Shown: positions 1-4,979 of the stretch, one piece after another
How the letters are laid out: every line of letters starts with the position of its first letter
Numbering within the stretch: the first letter of the stretch is position 1
Assembly: GCA_030616025.1 (NCBI GenBank)
Contig: JAUWYD010000069.1
Span: 1-6,224, forward strand
Direction: 5' to 3'
Length of the DNA stretch: 6,224 nt
Source: Chloroflexota bacterium
GTDB lineage: Bacteria > Chloroflexota > Anaerolineae > UBA7937 > B3-Chlor
Notes under the pieces: generated by a model
What the model was told of the DNA's origin: nothing
Database searches by the model: none
The model's input: only the letters and a program-made list of their open reading frames with translations
Made by a program: the position numbers and the translations under genes

Positions 1-2
1 TC

Positions 3-1325
3 TACGAGATGCTGCTCCACCGTGACTCAGGGACCATGGAGATCGTGCCTGGACTGGCCACGGACTACGAGCAAGTCGATGATACGACCTGGCGCTTCAC
101 GCTACGTGAGGGTGTCCAGTTCCACAACGGCGAGCCTTTCAACGCTGAGGCGGTGGTTTTCAGCGTCGAACGGATCATAGATCCCGAATACAACTCGGAG
201 CAGATCAGCTTTGTGGAGACCCTCACGGGCGCCGAGACCGTGGACGAGTACACAGTGGACATCCTCACTGTGGGTCCAGATCCTCTCCTCCCGGCCAGGA
301 TGACCTGGATGAAGATCGTGCCGCCGCTCTACACGGAGGAGAATCCGGACGAGTTCCTCGTCGCTCCTGTGGGCACGGGCCCCTACAGTTTCGTGGAGTG
401 GGCGCCCGGCGATCACATCACCCTAGAAGCGAACGATGACTACTGGGGCGCAGCTCCCAGCATCGGCAGAGTCACCTACAGGCCCATTGAGGAGGATGCT
501 ACCCGCTTGGCAGCCCTTCAGGCTGGCGAGGTGCAGTTGGTGACAGCCCTGATACCGGAGTATTTGGCTCAGGTGTCCAACTCGGTCTCCGCACATGGGC
601 TGGAGTTCCCCTGGATCAGAATCAACACCAACGTTGATCCCCTGACCGACGTGAGGGTTCGCCAGGCTCTCAACTACGCCATCGACAAGGAGGCGCTAGC
701 CGAAGCATTATACGGTGGCTACGCGGCGGTGGCGGAGGGCCAGATACTGACTCCGGGGCACTTCGGGTACAACCCCAGTGTGACGGCGTATCCGTATGAC
801 CCTGAGATGGCTATGGATCTCCTTGAGGAAGCCGGAGCCGCAGGGGCAACCCTGGAGTTGGTGGGCGAGTCCGGCAGATGGTTGAAGGACAAGGAGTTGG
901 TGGAAGCTGTAGCGGCGCAGCTCGAGGCCGTTGGCCTTGACATCGATGTCAATATCGCCGAGTGGTCGGACTGGCTCGATCTGCTCTTCGCAGGGGCAGA
1001 GGCAGCCCCTCAGCTCCAGTACTCCGCCCACGACAACGTGATGATGGATGCCGACCGCACACTCAGCGGCATGTTCACCACCGGTGGCAGCCAAGCGGCA
1101 TACGGCAATCCGCAGGTTGACCAGTTAGTCGAGGATGCAAGGACGGAGACCGACGTGGCGGCCCGAGAGGCCATGTATCAAGAAGTGGTGCAGACTCTCT
1201 ACGATGAGGCCGCGTGCATCTTCTTGCTCAACCTGGACAACATCTACGGTCTGGGCGAGAATCTGCAGTGGTCGCCGCGCATCGACGGGCGCATCCTGGT
1301 CAAGGACATGACCCTCGTGGAGTAG
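3..1325 (+). CDS. ABC transporter family-5 substrate-binding protein, 5' end cut by window
   Basis: Extracytoplasmic solute-binding protein of a Dpp/Opp-class importer (SBP_bac_5 family), which captures peptides, opines, nickel chelates or similar small solutes and delivers them to the permeases. About 440 residues are visible. The frame is open to the window edge, and the signal peptide plus roughly the first 60 residues are missing compared with the usual 500-540, so the in-frame ATG at position 9 is internal. Family signatures (numbering from the first visible codon): PGLATDYE near 16-23, TWRFTLREGVQFHNGEPF at 29-46, VGTGPYSFVEW at 123-133, and RVRQALNYAIDKEAL at 218-232. The C-terminus has the usual NIYGL...LQWSPR...DG ending. 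It is followed by a strong hairpin and the two cognate permeases, so it is the first or an early gene of the importer operon. The family is clear; the ligand cannot be read from the sequence. What would settle anchoring is the missing N-terminus (lipobox cysteine or not). Confidence 0.95.
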   Translation, partial: YEMLLHRDSGTMEIVPGLATDYEQVDDTTWRFTLREGVQFHNGEPFNAEAVVFSVERIIDPEYNSEQISFVETLTGAETVDEYTVDILTVGPDPLLPARMTWMKIVPPLYTEENPDEFLVAPVGTGPYSFVEWAPGDHITLEANDDYWGAAPSIGRVTYRPIEEDATRLAALQAGEVQLVTALIPEYLAQVSNSVSAHGLEFPWIRINTNVDPLTDVRVRQALNYAIDKEALAEALYGGYAAVAEGQILTPGHFGYNPSVTAYPYDPEMAMDLLEEAGAAGATLELVGESGRWLKDKELVEAVAAQLEAVGLDIDVNIAEWSDWLDLLFAGAEAAPQLQYSAHDNVMMDADRTLSGMFTTGGSQAAYGNPQVDQLVEDARTETDVAAREAMYQEVVQTLYDEAACIFLLNLDNIYGLGENLQWSPRIDGRILVKDMTLVE

Positions 1326-1340
1326 ATCACAACGATGTCT

Positions 1341-1365
1341 GGGCGGGGCCCTCGGGGCCCCGCCC
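1341..1365 (+). terminator. GC-rich perfect hairpin without U-tract (attenuator or mRNA-stabilising element)
   Basis: The arms GGGCGGGGCCC (1341-1351) and GGGCCCCGCCC (1355-1365) are perfect 11-base complements around a 3-base loop; pairing 10 bases with a 5-base loop is equally possible. The bases after it are TCCACTTACTGG, so there is no T-run and it is not a classical intrinsic terminator. It sits 15 bases after the binding-protein stop and upstream of the permease. In many importer operons a structure here lets the binding protein be made in excess over the permeases, either by 3'-end protection or by partial termination. That role is inferred from position. The structure itself is read directly. 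Confidence 0.7.
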
Positions 1366-1375
1366 TCCACTTACT

Positions 1376-1385
1376 GGAAGGGGGT
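1376..1385 (+). promoter_or_regulatory. Shine-Dalgarno-like sequence for first permease, misplaced for the TTG start
   Basis: GGAAGGGGGT is the only strong purine-rich element before the DppB-type permease. It ends about 19 bases before the first conventional start (TTG 1405), which is too far for normal use, but only 7 bases before the ATA codon at 1393. An alternative weak AGG at 1390-1392 could serve the TTG at a spacing of 12. This spacing is the main sequence argument for a non-canonical start. Confidence 0.45.
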
Positions 1386-1404
1386 AGTCAGGATAACAGC
1401 ATAC

Positions 1405-2313
1405 TTGATCAGACGACTTCTCCAGTCTATATTGGTGATCGTCGGCGTGTCAGTGGTGGTGTTCGTGATCACGCGGGCCATCGGTGATCCCGCCAGGATG
1501 ATGATGCCCTTAGAGGCCTCGGACGAGCAAGTGGAGGCCTTCGCTCAGCGTATGGGCTTCCGGGATCCCCTCCACGTGCAGTTCTGGAACTGGGCCAAGA
1601 ACGCGGTACGCGGCGATTTCGGCGACTCCCTTTGGCAGCGGAGACCCGCCATGGAACTGGTTCTCGAACGGATGCCCGCTACCCTATTGCTCTGTTTCAC
1701 CGCCATCATCCTCGCCCTCCTTGCCTCCATCCCCCTGGGGATCCTCGCCGCCCTCAGGCCCGGCTCTTGGCTCGACAAGTTGACCACCAGCATCTCGCTG
1801 ATTGGAGTGTGTATACCCGACTTCTGGCTGGGCTTGATGCTGATGCTCCTCTTCGCCGTCTCCATCCACCTCTTCTTTACGTCAGGCTACGGGACCCCCC
1901 GGCACCTCGTCCTTCCGGCTGTGACGTTGGCGGCCAGACCTTGGGGCCGCATTACGCAGATCGTACGCACGAGCATGATGGATGAGATGCACAAGACCTA
2001 CATGGTGACAGCGAGAGCAAAGGGCCTCACGGAACAGAAGGTGATCATCTCCCACGCCTTGAAGAACGCCAGTATCCCCATAGTGACCCTCGCTGCCTGG
2101 GAGCTGACCCGCATGCTGGCCGGCTACACTATCGTGGTGGAGACGGTGTTCGCCTGGCCGGGTTTTGGCCTCTTGGCGATGCAGGCCATCGAGCAGCGTG
2201 ACTTGACCTTGATCCAGGCAGACGTGTTCCTGGTAGCTTTGATTGTGGTGGCGATGAACATCACTATAGACTTCATCTATGCCGCTCTGGACCCCCGCGT
2301 CAGACTGGCCTAG
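1405..2313 (+). CDS. ABC transporter permease, DppB/OppB type
   Basis: Inner-membrane permease, one half of the translocation channel of a Dpp/Opp-class importer (BPD_transp_1 family). From the TTG at 1405 it has 302 residues, slightly short of the usual 305-340. Predicted helices: about 6-25, 93-117, 127-158, 166-187, 222-248 and 268-294. A periplasmic loop (about 28-90) carries the family pattern RMGFRDPLHVQFWNW and GDFGDSL. The cytoplasmic coupling loop (EAA loop, about 193-225) has ARAKGL at 203-208 and HALKN...SIP at 217-225, which docks on the ATPase. The C-terminus ALDPRVRLA is canonical. Start: the family normally begins M-x-x-Y-L-I-R-R-L-L-Q. Here the in-frame codons upstream read ATA ACA GCA TAC, so the natural start may be ATA at 1393, giving 306 residues. 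No ATG, GTG or other TTG lies in frame between the binding-protein stop and 1405. It is separated from the next permease by 41 bases and is surely co-transcribed with it. Confidence 0.93.
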   Translation: MIRRLLQSILVIVGVSVVVFVITRAIGDPARMMMPLEASDEQVEAFAQRMGFRDPLHVQFWNWAKNAVRGDFGDSLWQRRPAMELVLERMPATLLLCFTAIILALLASIPLGILAALRPGSWLDKLTTSISLIGVCIPDFWLGLMLMLLFAVSIHLFFTSGYGTPRHLVLPAVTLAARPWGRITQIVRTSMMDEMHKTYMVTARAKGLTEQKVIISHALKNASIPIVTLAAWELTRMLAGYTIVVETVFAWPGFGLLAMQAIEQRDLTLIQADVFLVALIVVAMNITIDFIYAALDPRVRLA

Positions 2314-2354
2314 CCACAGATCCAAGTAACGCAATAGAGGAAAGGAAGACCTGC

Positions 2355-3317
2355 ATGAATGAGCCGACGACGGGGCAATGTGGCCTTGATGACGCGGCTC
2401 TTGCCTATGTAGAGGATCCATTGTGGCGCTGGCGTGGCTTGATCCGGCTCGGCCGAGATCTGCTCAGGGACAAGGTGGCGCTCATGGGTGCGGCCATAGT
2501 CTTCATCACTGTGGCAGCCGCTGTCTTTGCCCCGCTAGTCTCTCCCCGCGATCCGGCAGCGGGGTATATAGGCCAGCGCCTCAAGCCACCTGGTTTCGTC
2601 AACGAGGAAGGAGAGTTGTACCTCTTCGGCACCGATCAACAGGGGAGGGATATCCTGAGTCGCCTGATCTTCGGGGCTCGAGTTTCCATGACCATCGGCA
2701 TCGGCGTCATCGCCGTCGCTGGGATCGTCGGTACCGTTCTGGGCCTGATCTCGGGCTACTACGGGGGCCGGACAGACGACCTCATCATGCGCATCGTTGA
2801 CACCCAGACCGCTTTTCCAGGCCTCCTCCTGGCGCTCGTAATCATCACCATGATCGGGCCCAGCGCCAGGAACATCATCATCGTCCTCTCCATCAATGGT
2901 TGGATGGTCTTCGCCCGTATCACACGTGGAATCATGCTAACGATACGAGAGAAGGATTACATTGATGCCGCGCGCCTGGTGGGCTGCAGTGACGTACGCA
3001 TCATGTTCCGCCACGCGTTCCCCAATCTGATCTCGCCGACCCTCACTCTGATCACTTTGGAACTGGCACGTATTATCCTCGCCGAAGCGAGTCTAAGCTT
3101 TCTAGGGCTGGGCATTCAGCCGCCGGCATCATCGTGGGGCCTCATGATTGCGGATGGACGCAAGTACATCACCGTCGCTTGGTGGTTGGTGACCTTCCCA
3201 GGGATTGCGATCGCGATCACCGTTTTTGGTGTGATGACGGTGGCGAACTGGCTGCGCACGGTGACAGATCCGGAACAGCGGGTGAGGGCCGCGCCCACGG
3301 GAACAGGCAGTGGCTAG
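2355..3317 (+). CDS. ABC transporter permease, DppC/OppC type
   Basis: Second channel subunit of the importer (OppC_N plus BPD_transp_1), 320 residues, normal length. The N-terminal cytoplasmic segment (1-40) leads into helix 1 (about 42-62). The signature FGTDQQGRDILSRLIFGARVS lies at 91-111; further helices are near 111-135, 154-168, 172-190, 226-246 and 277-297. The EAA loop runs about 199-228 with DAARLVGCSD at 204-213 and HAFPN at 220-224. LSFLGLGIQPPASSWG at 247-262 is the family hallmark after that loop. The end reads LRTVTDPEQRVR where LxDxLDPRLR is usual, followed by a short polar tail; this is a minor departure. The ATG at 2355 is supported by a purine-rich AGGAAAGGAAG ending about 6 bases upstream. 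It pairs with the preceding DppB-type subunit. No ATPase gene follows, so the ATPases must be encoded elsewhere or upstream of the window. Confidence 0.95.
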   Translation: MNEPTTGQCGLDDAALAYVEDPLWRWRGLIRLGRDLLRDKVALMGAAIVFITVAAAVFAPLVSPRDPAAGYIGQRLKPPGFVNEEGELYLFGTDQQGRDILSRLIFGARVSMTIGIGVIAVAGIVGTVLGLISGYYGGRTDDLIMRIVDTQTAFPGLLLALVIITMIGPSARNIIIVLSINGWMVFARITRGIMLTIREKDYIDAARLVGCSDVRIMFRHAFPNLISPTLTLITLELARIILAEASLSFLGLGIQPPASSWGLMIADGRKYITVAWWLVTFPGIAIAITVFGVMTVANWLRTVTDPEQRVRAAPTGTGSG

Positions 3318-3400
3318 GCCATGGAAGCCTGAGCGCGTCGCCCTAGAGGACAAAAGGAGAACCACCAGGACCGGAGCGCTCCACGCCAGCGGGTTCCTCT

Positions 3401-3429
3401 TTGGCGTTCGAGCCCGTGCTGGGTATCGG
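3401..3429 (+). promoter_or_regulatory. Weak candidate sigma70-type promoter for the downstream genes
   Basis: TTGGCG (3401-3406) and TATCGG (3424-3429) are separated by 17 bases, the ideal spacing. They match the -35 and -10 consensus at about 4 of 6 and 3 of 6 positions. Transcription would begin near 3436, just ahead of the strong ribosome binding site of the Usp gene. The match is weak enough to arise by chance. Confidence 0.2.
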
Positions 3430-3445
3430 AGAATCGACGCGTGTC

Positions 3446-3458
3446 AGGAAAGGAGGGA
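3446..3458 (+). promoter_or_regulatory. Strong ribosome binding site fixing the Usp start
   Basis: AGGAAAGGAGGGA contains GGAGG at 3452-3456, leaving 5 bases to the ATG at 3462. This decides against the in-frame GTG at 3441, which lies upstream of the site and would add seven residues (MSGKEGL) not expected in the family. Confidence 0.8.
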
Positions 3459-3461
3459 CTG

Positions 3462-4007
3462 ATGTTCCAGAGGATTCTTGTGCCCTGCGATGGATCGGAC
3501 TTGGCCGAGCAAGCGGTGTTCCCCTATGTGGAGGACTTGGGCAAGGGAACGGGCACGGAGGTCATCATCCTGCGCGTGATACGCCCGCCAGTGGGGAGGT
3601 CCGGCGCCCACTTCAGGGCCGGTACGCCGGAGATGCCCATCTCCCTGCCCGAAACTCCTGAAGATGCACATATCGCTCGTCATCCCATCTACAGAGATCA
3701 AGAGATAGCCAGCGCGGAAGACGAGGCACGGCGTTCGGTGACGAAAGCGCAGGCCATGTTGCGAGAAAAGGGAGTTGAGGTGCACGCCGAAGTCGTCATT
3801 GGTGACCCTGCTGAGGAGATCATTGAATTCGCAGACAAACAAGACGTCGATCTCATAATCATGTGCAGTCACGGTGCCGGGGGGATCCGGCGCTGGGTAT
3901 TCGGAAGTGTGACCGAGAAGGTCTTGCGAGGCACTACCACCCCCGTCCTCGTGATCCGACCGGAGGAACTGGAAGAAAGACGAATATCGGAGCGCGCGAG
4001 CGCATAG
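3462..4007 (+). CDS. Universal stress protein (UspA fold) with extended internal loop
   Basis: Cytoplasmic single-domain Usp protein, 181 residues, longer than the usual 140-160. Members often bind ATP and respond to starvation, redox or energy stress; a specific role cannot be assigned. Beta-1 and the nucleotide-binding Asp are in FQRILVPCDGS (2-12, D10). The C-terminal ATP loop normally reads G-2x-G-9x-G-S/T; here it is C135-SH-G138, nine residues, G148-S149, so the first glycine is a cysteine. PVLVIRP at 161-167 is the typical last strand. The extra length is a 40-residue segment after beta-2 (about 42-80), rich in Pro, Gly and charged residues, followed by a helix (about 82-103). The start is chosen at ATG 3462 from the ribosome binding site and the family N-terminus. 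It lies between the importer and the aldolase, 45 bases before the latter. Such genes are often inserted in metabolic operons, so co-location alone does not prove a shared pathway. Confidence 0.92.
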   Translation: MFQRILVPCDGSDLAEQAVFPYVEDLGKGTGTEVIILRVIRPPVGRSGAHFRAGTPEMPISLPETPEDAHIARHPIYRDQEIASAEDEARRSVTKAQAMLREKGVEVHAEVVIGDPAEEIIEFADKQDVDLIIMCSHGAGGIRRWVFGSVTEKVLRGTTTPVLVIRPEELEERRISERASA

Positions 4008-4035
4008 CGTCTCCCCAGTTGGGCTGACTACAAGC

Positions 4036-4040
4036 GGAGG
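4036..4040 (+). promoter_or_regulatory. Ribosome binding site of the aldolase gene, long spacing
   Basis: GGAGG at 4036-4040 lies 12 bases before the ATG at 4053, longer than the usual 5-9. No closer in-frame start codon exists, and the protein begins exactly where the family does (short lead, then G-x-x-x-A-I-x-T-P-F), so the start is still preferred. Confidence 0.55.
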
Positions 4041-4052
4041 AAATAGACCGTC

Positions 4053-4970
4053 ATGATTAGACCGGAAGGCTCTTGGGTAGCTATTCCCACCCCCTTTACC
4101 GAGGAGGATGAAGTAGATTATCCGGGCTTTCAAGTACTGGTTGACTTTCAGGCAGAGAACGAGACCGATGGGATCCTTCTGATGGGCTCCACCGGTGAGT
4201 CTACTGCCCTTACGATGGATGAGCGCAGGGAGATTCTCGACACAGTAGTGGCGTACTGCAAGGGAAAGCTGCCGGTCTTCGCCGGTACCACTTGCGGCAA
4301 CACCAAACAGACCGTCGAGTTGACTCAATATGCGCAACGAGCCGGAGCGGACGGAGGTCTCCTTGTAGTGCCCCCGTATCTGAAACCATCACAGGATGGC
4401 CTCTATGAGCACTTCAAGGCCGTGGCCGAAGCGGTAGATATCCCCATTGCCATCTACAACAATCCCGGGCGGGTTGGTGTCAACATCGAGCCGGCCACGG
4501 TCATTGAATTGGCGGAGATATCGAATATCGTCGCTGACAAGGAGGCCATGGGCAACATCAATCAACTGGTTCAGATTCGAAGGCAAACGGGTGACGAGTT
4601 CAACTTGCTGTGCTGCGATGCACCGGGGCTCAGCCTTATTGTGCCGACACTCGCTCTCGGTGGACACGGCACGGCGAACATCTCCGGTAACGTCATCCCC
4701 CAAGAGATGGCAGAGATGTCCAAACCATGGCGTTCTTGGGAAGACGTGCAGCGGACCAAAGGATTGCTCTTCAAGTACTATCCTCTGATGGCAGCCCTCT
4801 ACAGCCTTACGAACCCTGTTGCAGTGAAGGCAGCCCTGCGCCTACTGGGCCTGCCCGCAGGGCACGTGCGCCAACCTCTCCTAGACATGGATGAGAGCCA
4901 GATCCAAGACCTCAGGAAGTTGCTGGACCGACTGGGGTTGATGGAGAAATACAGGCGAGGAGGGGAATAG
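4053..4970 (+). CDS. DapA-superfamily aldolase/lyase (DHDPS/NAL family), probably catabolic
   Basis: Class I aldolase of the TIM-barrel DHDPS/N-acetylneuraminate lyase family. These enzymes form a Schiff base between a lysine and pyruvate or a 2-keto acid, then condense, cleave or dehydrate. It has 305 residues, normal length. Key residues are present: GSTGES at 45-50 (the catalytic triad hydroxyl is S46, where DapA has Thr), Y109 in PPYLKPSQDGLY, Y135 and R140 in YNNPGRVG, and Schiff-base K163 in ADKEAMGN. GGHG at 203-206 and NPVAVKAALRLLGLP at 254-268 are typical of the family. R140 corresponds to DapA Arg138, which binds a substrate carboxylate. The lysine-feedback residues of E. coli DapA are replaced, and the 187-202 loop differs (CCDAPG, about three residues longer). 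The neighbours are transporters, not lysine genes. Candidates are a 2-keto-3-deoxy sugar-acid aldolase or dehydratase, a hydroxyproline-pathway deaminase or another pyruvate-dependent lyase. Family confidence is very high; the specific reaction is unassigned. Confidence 0.95.
   Translation: MIRPEGSWVAIPTPFTEEDEVDYPGFQVLVDFQAENETDGILLMGSTGESTALTMDERREILDTVVAYCKGKLPVFAGTTCGNTKQTVELTQYAQRAGADGGLLVVPPYLKPSQDGLYEHFKAVAEAVDIPIAIYNNPGRVGVNIEPATVIELAEISNIVADKEAMGNINQLVQIRRQTGDEFNLLCCDAPGLSLIVPTLALGGHGTANISGNVIPQEMAEMSKPWRSWEDVQRTKGLLFKYYPLMAALYSLTNPVAVKAALRLLGLPAGHVRQPLLDMDESQIQDLRKLLDRLGLMEKYRRGGE
4957..4965 (+). promoter_or_regulatory. Shine-Dalgarno of the MFS gene inside the end of the aldolase gene
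   Basis: GAGGAGGGG overlaps the last codons (R-R-G-G-E) of the aldolase and lies 14 bases before the ATG at 4980. This is a long spacing, but an in-frame TAG at 4974-4976 rules out any earlier start. The overlap suggests translational coupling of aldolase and transporter. Confidence 0.5.
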
Positions 4971-4979
4971 GCCTAGCTC

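Larger units (their letters stand above)
3318..3461 (+). other. Intergenic region with nested inverted repeats, no gene
   Basis: This is the longest gap in the window. It contains a Shine-Dalgarno-like AAAAGGAGA (3352-3360) with no start codon at a usable distance. A perfect 10-base palindrome GGAGCGCTCC lies at 3373-3382, and a 6-base stem ACGCCA (3383-3388) / TGGCGT (3402-3407) follows. A longer imperfect pairing joins AAAGGAGAACC (3353-3363) to GGTTCCTCTTT (3392-3402), with one mismatch and one G-T pair, enclosing the palindrome. No clear intrinsic terminator for the permease operon is present. The region probably marks a boundary or internal control point between the importer genes and the downstream genes; that is inference. 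Confidence 0.5.

Noticed and set aside
1371..1397. Promoter before the DppB-type permease (TTACTG / GATAAC)
   Set aside because: Poor matches to consensus and only 15-base spacing; read-through from the binding-protein gene is simpler.
1882..2421. 179-codon minus-strand open frame across the permease junction
   Set aside because: Antisense to both permeases, His/Gln/Arg-rich translation with no membrane or domain pattern.
3441..3461. GTG 3441 as the Usp start
   Set aside because: The ribosome binding site at 3446-3458 lies downstream of it and points to ATG 3462, which gives the standard family N-terminus.
3401..3661. 86-codon plus-strand frame starting at TTG 3401
   Set aside because: Runs out of frame into the Usp gene, has no ribosome site and no family resemblance.
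4014..4023. Small inverted repeat CCCA-GT-TGGG after the Usp gene as a terminator
   Set aside because: Only four base pairs, a two-base loop and no T-run.
3444..4337. 297-codon open frame on the minus strand across the Usp and aldolase genes
   Set aside because: It lies antisense to two clear family proteins, its translation has no recognisable domain and low-complexity composition, and it spans their intergenic gap without a plausible ribosome site. It is a shadow of GC-rich coding.
4053..4970. Naming the aldolase dapA (lysine biosynthesis)
   Set aside because: Catalytic residues are shared by the whole superfamily, feedback-site residues are absent, and no lysine-pathway gene is adjacent.
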